Assembly (NCBI RefSeq): GCF_028583425.1 | Contig: NC_072790.1 | Location: forward strand, 154,746,397-154,810,396 | DNA: 64,000 nucleotides | Source: Eublepharis macularius | Lineage: Eukaryota; Chordata; Lepidosauria; Squamata; Eublepharidae | Direction of reading: 5' to 3' | Shown here: positions 55,605-64,000 of the stretch, in pieces | How positions within the stretch are numbered: the stretch's first letter is position 1 | Layout of the letters: each line of letters starts with the position of its first letter | The notes under the pieces: generated by a model | What the model saw: the letters and a program-made list of their open reading frames with translations, nothing else | Database searches by the model: none | What the model was told of the DNA's origin: nothing | Made by a program: the position numbers and the translations under genes

Positions 55605-56098
55605 CAAGCCAGTTTGATGTAGTGGATAGTGTGTCAGACTAGGGATCTGGGAGACACAGGGTTAAACCCTCACTCTTCCATGGAAGCTTGCTGGGTTACC
55701 AAAGGCCACTCATACACTGAGTTTGTGTGTGAGGCTTATTATATGCCTGCTTATGGTGGGCAATCTTCCACCAATCAACTCTATTAGATAGTGTGTATGT
55801 AGGTTTTTCTGGACAAGCCTGGCAACAAGTGGGGGTGGGACCATGGAGGGTATGTGATATCAGCAATGTTACTAATGTCACTATTTCACTTCTGAGTACA
55901 ATCCAGAAGCGACAATGAGGATCACCACAGAATTTCCAGCAATTCCTAGAGCTACCCTTTGCCACCCTACATACATACTAAGTCTAATCAACCTCACAAG
56001 ATTGGTGTAAGGCTAAAATGGAGAACAGGAGAATACTGTAAGCAGCTTTGCATTCCCATTGGTGTGAAAAGTGGGGTATAAATGACATAAATAAAACA
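55605..56098 (+). repeat. tRNA-headed SINE (family 1), split by about 250 bp
   Basis: The head, 55605-55727, has AAGCCAGTTTGATGTAGTGG and CACAGGGTTAAACCCTCACT. The 3' part resumes at about 55985 with AACCTCACAAGATTGGTGTA and ends GTGGGGTATAAATGACATAA. The insert between them is not a family I can name. Confidence 0.75.
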
Positions 56099-57028
56099 AG
56101 TCAGTGCTGCTTCATTTACTTTCAAAGGGAAAAATATTTTCTGATTTATCATCGTTTTCCTTCAGAAAATAAATACTGTTTTGGTCAATATGCACCCTAG
56201 ATCTGGATTCTGAAGCACATGAAGGGGCCCTAATCAGCACACTGGCTTCTGTAAATAGAACATCCCCTCCAAACCCTGGATTACACATGGAGTGTTTCTT
56301 TTGAGCCGTAGCACTGCATACAAAAACGTGAAGAGGGTGGGTAACCCATAGAAAGGCTCAGGAATTTTCTGGAAAAGTACAAGTGTCTTCAAGGTGAGTA
56401 TTTGCCTTGATGAAATGAGGCAGCAAACACTAAGAAGCAATTAAAATGGCTATCTCATAAAGGTCAAAAATTATAATATCATTGGTGGGGGCAAAAACAG
56501 GGAAAGGCTTTGGCCTCTGTGCTCTGCCTGTAGGCCTTTGGGGGGCATGTGGTGGACCACTGGGTGAGCCAGGATGCTGGATTTGAAATTGCGCTAATAC
56601 AGCTGCTTTTATGTTCTTATATACATTTCTGCCTGGCTTGCCTGTCTTCTCTCCATCTTTGATGATCCCAGCCTTGTGTCCACACCAGCATTGCTTGCAC
56701 CACAGAGACAAAAGAACTGGGCTGCCCATGAGTAGACATTGTTTAATTTTCATTTACTGGCCGCCATTGTAGCTGAAATAGTCCTTCAAGACAATTTTTG
56801 ATTTTAAAAAGTCACGGTTATAAAGGTTAAAATATCAATGTCTTATATACAACAAACAAACAACCAGTGTTCAAATAGAGATCAAAACTAAAAGTATGCA
56901 TTACAAATAGTAAGCTTTCCCTGAAGCCATCTGGAATAAAAATACTTTGTGAAGGCCATGAACAATTGAGCCTAACAATTTGTCCTAGGTTCTAGATTCC
57001 AAAAACAAGGTGCCATGACAAATGTCCA
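56099..57028. other. No gene seen
   Basis: The 107-codon frame at 56430-56753 (-) shows no domain. Confidence 0.45.
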
Positions 57029-58434
57029 CTCCTAGTTAGGGGTGTGCATCTGGAAAGTTTCTATTTCGGTTCTGGGGGTTATGGAACAATCACAGCTCAT
57101 TACTGGTCTGTTCTGGCTGGGGCAGTGCTGGTTTGAAACTGATCTGTTTGAGGGGCTTTTTGTCTCATGAGTTTTGGCTCCTTGTGCACACTCTTCTTTT
57201 CAAGGGGGGATAAGGATCTGGGGCAACTTTTTTTTACATGCTAACAGCACTAAAATCTCACAGAAAATGGTCCACCCTCTAAACCATTGAACCACTGAGT
57301 TTGAAAGCATTGAACAAGGGGATTCTATGTTTATGGACCCTGAGGAATGAGGAAGGCACACGTCCAGGTGAGTGTTGGCCAGCTGTTCTTTTCACATCAT
57401 CTCCAATGACTTTCTCTTCAAGCACATGAAAACTCATACAACAGTGGACCCCAAAGAAGGCAAGTGTTGGTGGTGGCTGGGCGCACACAATGGTGGGAAA
57501 CAAGCAGCACCAGCATAGCACATAAGCAGCACTTCGTTGCCAAATGGTCAAGCGCAGCACAGATAAAGCCAATACATTTTATTTTTGAGTCCTGCTGTTA
57601 TACTATGTTTCCCATTTCCACAATGAGGGGCCATTCTGGTGAATCCTCCTCCCTAATCTGCTGCAAGTGCCCTGGTTGGGACTCGGGGCTCCCAGCTGCC
57701 AGCCTGTCCTTGCACTGTGTGTAAAAGTGCACAGAAAGGGAGAGCTAGGGTTTCACGGGAAGGAAGAAGAGGAAGGATGGCCCTCCCCCCCGCTATTTTT
57801 TACTAGTAAAAGTCAGAGACCGGACAAGTTGCTGGCTGCCAGTCTCCCTTTCTGATGAAAACCGTTAACCCAGAGTTGAATGAAAAGGAAAAATGAGAAA
57901 ACAGTGTCACAGAACAATTCTGTGGAACTTTCCATGAGAAAGTTCCATTGTTATGCCAGAAAATAAAAAATCAGACCAGATCAGTCCTTCCATGTGGAAT
58001 ACTCATAAGGAAAGACAGGGAGTTGCATGTGTGTGCGAGTGTGCAATACACACCTGCTACCTCCCTGTCATTTAACGCTGGGTTATCAGTGCTGGGGGAA
58101 AAATGCACTCATGAGAGCCGTGCACATCCCCTTCTCACCAACAGAGCTAATGCTAAGGGCTCAGTCTCTCCTCTTTGGAGCCAATTGGTTGCATGTGCAG
58201 ACAGACTTGCTGTTAAGGAAAACAAGATGCTGCCAGACAGCCCCCGACTGTCTGGCCTGGCTGTGCAGTTGCTGTGCAGTAAGTAGCAAAATGAAACACA
58301 CAAACGTTTCAGCAAGGAGGGAGTTGTTACAGCCTTGTTTCCTAGACTTGGTTCAGAATTCCACAAGCCAAAACAGTGAGCTCTGTGTATATTTTCAGCT
58401 TGTTTTTTTCATTATGTACATCCCTACTCCTTGC
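57029..58434. mobile_element. Probable hAT-like element (TAGGGGTGTGCA type)
   Basis: The candidate spans 57037-58426, with left end TAGGGGTGTGCATC and right end ATGTACATCCCTA inverted. The 8-bp flanks CTCCTAGT and CTCCTTGC match at 6 of 8. No transposase is visible in the short frames inside. The call rests mainly on the end sequence. Confidence 0.45.
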
Positions 58435-59286
58435 ACTGCACCTTAATTCTAGGAATTAGTAATCAAGAAACTCAGAGGAGGACCTTAGATATCAGGGAGA
58501 AGGCATCCCGTGATATCATGGCCTATGTGGACAGTAAATAAGAATATATAAAAATCGCCAAGCGTTTCAGTATCTCTATCTCACTCACAATCATCTCAAA
58601 TATTCCTGTTCAAAAGAACTCAGGACCAATTATATCTTTCAGCTTAACTGCCTGATCAAACTGTTCTTGTTACACTATTCTAAACAACAGCTGCTTTTTA
58701 GTGTTTTCCTGATATCTGGTGTTTTAGATATCCGGCTAAGCTTTCTCATATTCTGTTAAAATATCAAGGAAAGGAACATCATGGTTAGAGAGAACTGGGG
58801 ACTGCATCGAGGTGTGAGTATAAACCTACAATACATGGCAAAAAGGCAACAGTGCATGATACTGGATAAAGGCTGCTGAAGGTCCACCCTGAAAACACAC
58901 AGAAACATTTTAATACTACAGATACATGGAATATCACAAATATCCCTCAATTCAGAACATTCCAGTTTCATTGAACATCCCTAATTACTAAAGTTGATAT
59001 TAACTCTCAAAAGGCCAAATGGAGTGTGAGAGGTCATGACCCTCAGGCCTGTCTTTAATGTTTATGTCCTGAATTTTGAACTTCTTCTGTCTGAAGATTA
59101 TTATGGTGTATTCTTTTAATCATTTAAAGTACAACTTTGCAAAAACAAAGAATATTTAAAGCAACTATCCTCCTTAAAGTATTAGGCATTAGAGGTGTAC
59201 ATAAACAATACTCTGAGCACCAAAAAATTATGAAAAAACTGTATTTAAGCCTTACTTCTGATTCTCTGGAATGGAATAATTACATT
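58435..59286. other. No gene seen
   Basis: AT-rich, with no supportable feature. Confidence 0.45.
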
Positions 59287-59528
59287 AATAACATTCGATT
59301 TATACACTGCCCTTCAGGACAACTTAACGTCCACTCAGAGCAGTTTAATAAGTATGTTTTATTATCCCCACAACAAAACACCCTGTGAAGTGGGTGGGGC
59401 TGAGAGAGCTCCAGAGAACTGTGACTAGCCCAAGGTCACCCAGCTGGCTTCAAGTGGAGGAGAGGGGAATCAAACCCAGCACTCCAGATTAGAGTTCCAC
59501 GTTCTTAATCGCTACACCAAACTGGCTG
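59287..59528 (-). repeat. tRNA-headed SINE (family 2)
   Basis: ATAACATTCGATTTATACAC at the 3' edge, CAAGGTCACCCAGCTGGCTT in the body, and the inverted head at the right end (CGCTACACCAAACTGGC). Confidence 0.85.
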
Positions 59529-59914
59529 CTTGGTAGCCCTCCCTCATGAAATCCATACATTCCCCCCCCCCCCCAGTTTCTGGCATTCACTAGCAAAGCA
59601 GCATGAGTTCACAACATACATTTCACTTGAATCTGTACTGAATTTCTCCTTTCCAATCAGATCATTGCAAGTGAGCAATCCCAGCCAATCCCAAAGAGGG
59701 CTGGTATTCTCCTCCTTCCCCCTTAATCCCTCCTTGTGGAGAGGCTTTTTTCTTATGAAGTAGTAAATTTGCCAGAGGTCTCAGGGGCCCAAGCAGGAGT
59801 GCTGGTGGCTGGGGGATGGAAGACAGCAAGGTGTTAACCTCCTGTGAGCATGCATAATGTGCATGCTGTCCTGTACTCCCCCTTCAGAGAAGAATCCCGG
59901 TGTGCATTGAAATG
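59529..59914. other. No gene seen
   Basis: A C run lies at about 59562-59574. Nothing else stands out. Confidence 0.4.
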
Positions 59915-62115
59915 AAGGTGAGTGGACACAATTCGATGTATGAAAATAAAAGAGTTTTCCTACAAGGTCAGAGCTTTTGCGGATGACATAATGTTAATAG
60001 TTGAAGATCCAACTGAAAACATGCCAAAGGTAATAGAGAAAATAAAACAATTTGGAGATCTGGCTGGATTTTATGTGAACAAAAAGAAGTCAAAGATTTT
60101 ATGCAAGAACATGACTAAGCAGACGCAGCAAGAGTTAATGGAGATAACAGATTGTGAGGTAACTAATAAAGTAAAATATCTGGGCATTGAATTGACTGCG
60201 AAAAATATAGTTCTGTTTAAAAATAATTATGAGAAACTGTGGATACAAATAGAGAGAGACTTAATAAAATGGAACAAACTGAATTTATCCTGGTTGGGAA
60301 GAATAGCAGCAGTAAAAATGAATGTCCTACCACGAGTAATGTTCTTGTTGCAAACTATACCAATTATTCAAGACTCCAAACAATTTGACAAACGGCAAAG
60401 GAAAATATCAGACTTTGTGTGGGCAGGCAAGAAACCTCGAGTGAAAATGAAGGTATTACAGGATGCAAAGGAAAGAGGTGGTTTGCAGCTGCCCAATATA
60501 AGGTTATACCACGAAGCAATATGTCTGGTATGGTTGAAAGATTGGATAATGTTAAAAAACCTTAAGCTTCTGGCCTTGGAAGGACATAAAAAAACATTTG
60601 GATGGCACGCATACATGTGGTATGACAAAGTAAAAGCGGACTCTATGTTTTTGCACCATTATATTCGAAGAAGCCTCTTTGCGGTCTGGAAGAAATACAA
60701 GGTGTATATGGAGGAAGGAATTCCTTCATGGGTGGTTCCGTATGAAGTAATAGATCCGAGAACTGTCGACAATGAACAACAATGCCTAACGTACAAGGAG
60801 ATCATACAAATACAATATTCAAAGTTGAGAATAAAGACAGAAGAAGAATTGTCTCCTTGTTACGGATGGTTTCAGTACAGACAGATTAGAGATCTTTATA
60901 ATGCGGACTGCCTGAGAGGAGGTATAAGATTGGATAAATCGGAGTTGGAGGAAGTGTTATTACAAGAAGGCAAGAAAGAAATATCTAAAATCTATAAATT
61001 ACTTTTGAAATGGTATACAGAGGATGAAACAGTAAAAGTCCAGATGGTGAAGTGGGCAATAAATTTTCATAAAGAGATAACAATGGAGGCGTGGGAGCAT
61101 CTATGGAAAAATACATTGAAGATTTCAACGTGTACGAACGTCAAAGAGAATGTGTACAAAATGATCTACAGATGGTATCTAACACCAACGAAAATTGCGC
61201 TTGGAAATACCAATATGTCGGACAAATGCTGGAAATGCAGAAAGCATGAAGGTTCACTATATCACATGTGGTGGACCTGTGAAGTAGCTAAGCAGTACTG
61301 GGGAGAAATAATTGAAGCAATTAATGAGATTTTGCAAATCCAAATTAATAAGAACCCAGAACTGTTGCTACTGAACCTTGGAATGGAGACTGTTCCAGTG
61401 CAGTATAGAACATTGTTATTTTACATGACTGCTGCGGCAAGACTTTTGTATGCGCAGAAATGGAAGACACAAGAAATACCAACTGTAGAAGACTGGATTT
61501 ATAAATTGCTGTACATGGCAGAGATGGACAAAATGACAAGGAAACTCAAAGATCTTGACCTAGGGCAATATGTTACTGAGTGGGGGAAACTGGAACAATT
61601 TTTGGGAAAAAATGGGATGTAAAAGGAGAATTGTGGCAGTTTGAGAACTTTTAAAGAAATATAAGGATAAGAGAGAGAGGGGGGATCTTACCATATAGGG
61701 GAAATGTAACTATAATCTAAGCTAGTAAAAGGGTGAGGGGAATTTGTTTTCAGAGTATATGAATAAGAGTATAGTTAAATGAATATATTAATGGGGTATA
61801 CTATATATATTATAAATGATATATAATGTTAGTGAATCAGGTTGTATAATATATAATGATTACGTAAAATGGTGTTGTGTGTTGTGCCACATTGGTGGCA
61901 TGGCACACAGTAAGGGTTTTATAATATATATTATATTGACAGTAGTATATTTGATAGAATATAAGTTTAAAAGAAATAGAATATGTTTAAATTAAGATTT
62001 TTGTTAAATGTTATGTTATATTATACTGGTCTGCTATATTAAAGGTTATAAGATGTATACTATATTGATAGTATAATTGATAGATGTGTTCTATATTGAT
62101 AGTATATTTGATATA
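59915..62115 (+). mobile_element. L1-type LINE, 5'-truncated, long open ORF2 remnant
   Basis: L1 ORF2 homology begins at about 59938, inside the RT just before motif C, so ORF1, the endonuclease and the early RT are missing. A 3' UTR of about 490 bp follows the stop, AT-rich with repeated TATATTGATAGTATA words near 62060-62110. No TSD or poly(A) end could be fixed. A 566-codon open frame with no break implies a young copy. Confidence 0.88.
59922..61622 (+). CDS. L1 ORF2p C-terminal 566 residues
   Basis: The frame starts in the RT, with VRAFADDIMLIVEDP carrying the catalytic FADD (residues 19-22). GFYVNKKKSKIL and VKYLGIELTAKN follow, then the thumb and C-terminal region with WAGKKPRVKMKVLQDAKERG and GGLQLPNIRLYHEAICLVW. 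A late C-x2-C-x8-H-x4-C cluster occupies residues 436-453 (CWKCRKHEGSLYHMWWTC), the cysteine-rich C-terminus typical of L1. The ATG at 59922 is a chance start inside a truncated protein. Without endonuclease and most RT it cannot support retrotransposition. It is not a host gene. Confidence 0.92.
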   Translation: MDTIRCMKIKEFSYKVRAFADDIMLIVEDPTENMPKVIEKIKQFGDLAGFYVNKKKSKILCKNMTKQTQQELMEITDCEVTNKVKYLGIELTAKNIVLFKNNYEKLWIQIERDLIKWNKLNLSWLGRIAAVKMNVLPRVMFLLQTIPIIQDSKQFDKRQRKISDFVWAGKKPRVKMKVLQDAKERGGLQLPNIRLYHEAICLVWLKDWIMLKNLKLLALEGHKKTFGWHAYMWYDKVKADSMFLHHYIRRSLFAVWKKYKVYMEEGIPSWVVPYEVIDPRTVDNEQQCLTYKEIIQIQYSKLRIKTEEELSPCYGWFQYRQIRDLYNADCLRGGIRLDKSELEEVLLQEGKKEISKIYKLLLKWYTEDETVKVQMVKWAINFHKEITMEAWEHLWKNTLKISTCTNVKENVYKMIYRWYLTPTKIALGNTNMSDKCWKCRKHEGSLYHMWWTCEVAKQYWGEIIEAINEILQIQINKNPELLLLNLGMETVPVQYRTLLFYMTAAARLLYAQKWKTQEIPTVEDWIYKLLYMAEMDKMTRKLKDLDLGQYVTEWGKLEQFLGKNGM

Positions 62116-64000
62116 AATGTCTTCAGCACGCACGCATGCACCATGACTCCTCCTTTCATCCCATTGAAAAATGAATGCAACAGAGGAGGGAGTGTGAGTC
62201 CTCCTTCTGGCACACTCATGGGCATCCACATCACCCGAGTCCAACAAATCAACCAATCAGACAGCGAGGCAGTATGTGCCGAGTTTCCTGCCATATTCGA
62301 TGGCTCATTAGGGTGCTACACAGGACCGCCAGTCTCCTTTGATCTCAATCCAGCAGTAACCCCGACCCATTTGAAGGCGCATCGAGTTCCCTTCACCCTT
62401 AAATTGTGCATCGATGAGGAGCTAGAGTGACTGATTGCCCAAGAGGTCCTTGAGCCCATTTTGTGCACCTGTTGGGAGACTCTGATCATCATGCCCATCA
62501 AGTCCAATGGGGCAGTACACATATGTGCTGACTACAAATGCACCATAAACAAGGCTCTCCAACAGCACGCGTACTCGGTGCCTGTAGTCAGTTACTTCCT
62601 GGTATCTCTAGCAGGAGGGGAAACCTTCACAAAGATTGACCAGGCACAAGCCTACCAGCAGCCTACCAGCAACTCCCTGTGGACGACACCACAGTGGAAG
62701 TGCAGACCATCGTAACCCACCACGGAGCATTCAAAGTTAAGAGGCTCCAGTCTGGGGTCAGTGTGGCCCCTGGAATCTTTCAGGGACTTATGGAGGGTCT
62801 GCTGAGGGGCATCCTAGGATTTATCCCATATTTTGACGATGTCCTGATGGCGGGGGCGTCTTCTACCGAACTCGTCGGCCGCCTTCGACAAGTTCTTCAT
62901 TGTCTCCAAGACACTGGACTGAAGGTGAAAAAAGAAAAATGCCAGTTCAGCGTGCCACGAGTGGAATTCATGGGGTTCCTAATTGATGCTGATGGCATTC
63001 ACCCTACAGACAGCAAGGTGCAAGCCATCACCAGTGCACCGCCACCTCGTTCAAAGAAGGAACTTGAAGCGTTTCTGTGGCTCCTGAACTTTTATCACTT
63101 GTTCCTGCCGCACAAGGCATTATTAGCCAAGCCCTTGCATCAATTGTTGGGAAAAAACACTCCCTGGGCCTGGGGCTGAAAGCACGCCCTTGCATTCGCC
63201 ACCGTTAAAGAGATCCTATCGTCCAACACTATGCTGACACACTTTGACGAATGCAAGCCACTCATCCTCGCCTGCGATGCTTCGCCTTATGGAATCAGCA
63301 TGGTCCTCCTGAGCCATTGGATGCCAGACGGTTGGGAGGCCCCTATTGCTTATTTTTCTCAGACCCTGTTGCCGGCAGAGAGGAACTATGCCCAAATAGA
63401 CAAAGAAGCTCTTGCCCTGGTCACAGGGGTTAAGAAATTTCATGACTATGTCTACGGGCACAATTTTGAGATCGCTACTGACCACAAGCCTCTTGTAGGC
63501 CTCTTCGCTTCCGACTGGCAGACCCCACAAGTCATGTATCCATGGATGCTGTGCTGGTCAGTGTTCTTGTTGGACTATGACTACAAACTGTTTTATCAGC
63601 CAGGCAAAGCCCTAGAGCACGTCGATTCCCTCAGTTGTCTACCATTACTGGGCCCTACCACCAACCCTTCTCCAGCGCATGGGGTCATACAATTGGAGAA
63701 CCTGCCTCAGCCACCCCTCCTGGCATCAGACATCACTGCCCATTCCGCCAAGGATCCCACAATCTCCAGGGTCCTCAACTTGGTGTGGAGGGGGTAGCCA
63801 GCTGGCAGGGTGGACTTGGAGTTCCAACCTTGTGGACTAAAAGTTCGTGTTGGTGGGAGCTCCCATCAACACGAACTTTCAGTGCACAAGGGCTTCCTCC
63901 TCTGGGGGAGCAGAGTTGTTGTTCCGCCCAGGCTACATCAGCGGGTGCTCGAGGCACTTCATGTAGGGCACTCAGGGATTGTGAAAATGAAGGCCCTGGC
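62116..64000 (+). pseudogene. Ty3/gypsy-type pol, broken, runs off the window
   Basis: In order on the + strand: a pre-RT region with GCYTGPPVSFDLNPA and AHRVPFTLK; RT with KIDQAQAY-type motif A, GVSVAPGIFQGLMEGLL (motif B) and FIPYFDDVLMAG (motif C); then VEFMGFLIDADGIHP and the tether. RNase H follows with ILACDASPYGIS, EALALVTGVKKFHDYVYG and ATDHKPLVGLF. The start of the integrase zinc domain (HVGHSGIVKMKAL) lies at the right edge. Breaks: in-frame stops at 62428, 63177 and 63795, and a frameshift at about 62650-62675 caused by a short duplication of CCTACCAGCAG. The block style resembles the Mag-like gypsy lineage (inference). No LTR or gag is seen on the left, which abuts the L1 3' end. 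Confidence 0.88.
63840..63879. repeat. 40-bp near-perfect palindrome in gypsy pol
   Basis: AAAGTTCGTGTTGGTGGGAG is followed at once by its complement with a single mismatch. It lies between RNase H and integrase, where related elements usually have no such insert. Confidence 0.85.

Overview
The window reads as nuclear DNA from a vertebrate, most likely a squamate reptile (a lizard or gecko). The evidence is the repeat mix: several tRNA-headed and 5S-rRNA-headed SINEs of the squamate type, CR1 and L2-like LINE pieces, an L1 with a long open ORF2 remnant, two kinds of Penelope-like elements (PLEs), many hAT-type DNA elements, a retrovirus-like pol remnant and a Ty3/gypsy pol. Species cannot be fixed from sequence alone. 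There is no prokaryotic-style gene packing.

Only one host protein-coding gene is recognised with confidence: PIGM (GPI mannosyltransferase I) at 34431-35690 on the + strand. It is intronless and near full length, but two compensating one-base frameshifts interrupt it. A GC/CpG-rich stretch at about 33.06-33.47 kb is its likely promoter. A second, stronger CpG island at 5.2-6.13 kb carries an E-box, CGG repeats, an ATG in good context and a consensus splice donor; it looks like the promoter and first exon of an unidentified + strand gene whose other exons I cannot find here.

Layout: 0.3-2.0 kb, a hAT-like element and a small foldback insertion. 5.2-6.1 kb, CpG island. 6.3-8.3 kb, a PLE on the - strand with RT and GIY-YIG domains, inverted end repeats, a 13-bp target-site duplication (TSD) and a hammerhead-ribozyme-like motif. 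8.7-23.7 kb, SINEs, LINE fragments and a Harbinger-like MITE. 24.0-28.2 kb, a hAT element carrying a decayed BED-finger transposase, itself split by a Neptune-like PLE. 30-31.5 kb, CR1. 33-36 kb, the PIGM region. 37-43 kb, LINE/SINE debris and a decayed retroviral pol. 43.7-44.6 kb, another hAT element. 46.6-46.9 kb, a 277-bp head-to-head copy of the PLE terminal repeat with two opposed hammerhead-like motifs. 47.0-48.1 kb, a long-TIR element with a nested hAT. 51.0-53.6 kb, a hAT element with roughly 560-bp inverted arms. 57.0-58.4 kb, a probable further hAT. 59.9-62.1 kb, a 5'-truncated L1 with a 566-codon ORF. 62.1-64.0 kb, a broken gypsy pol running off the window.

The most striking signal is not a host pathway but a set of related insertions. 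The PLE copies share exact ends, 13-bp TSDs and an inverted terminal-repeat design with a catalytic-RNA-like core. The hAT-like elements share 8-bp TSDs and a TAGRGATGNGCA-type end, and one carries remnants of a transposase that could explain the family.
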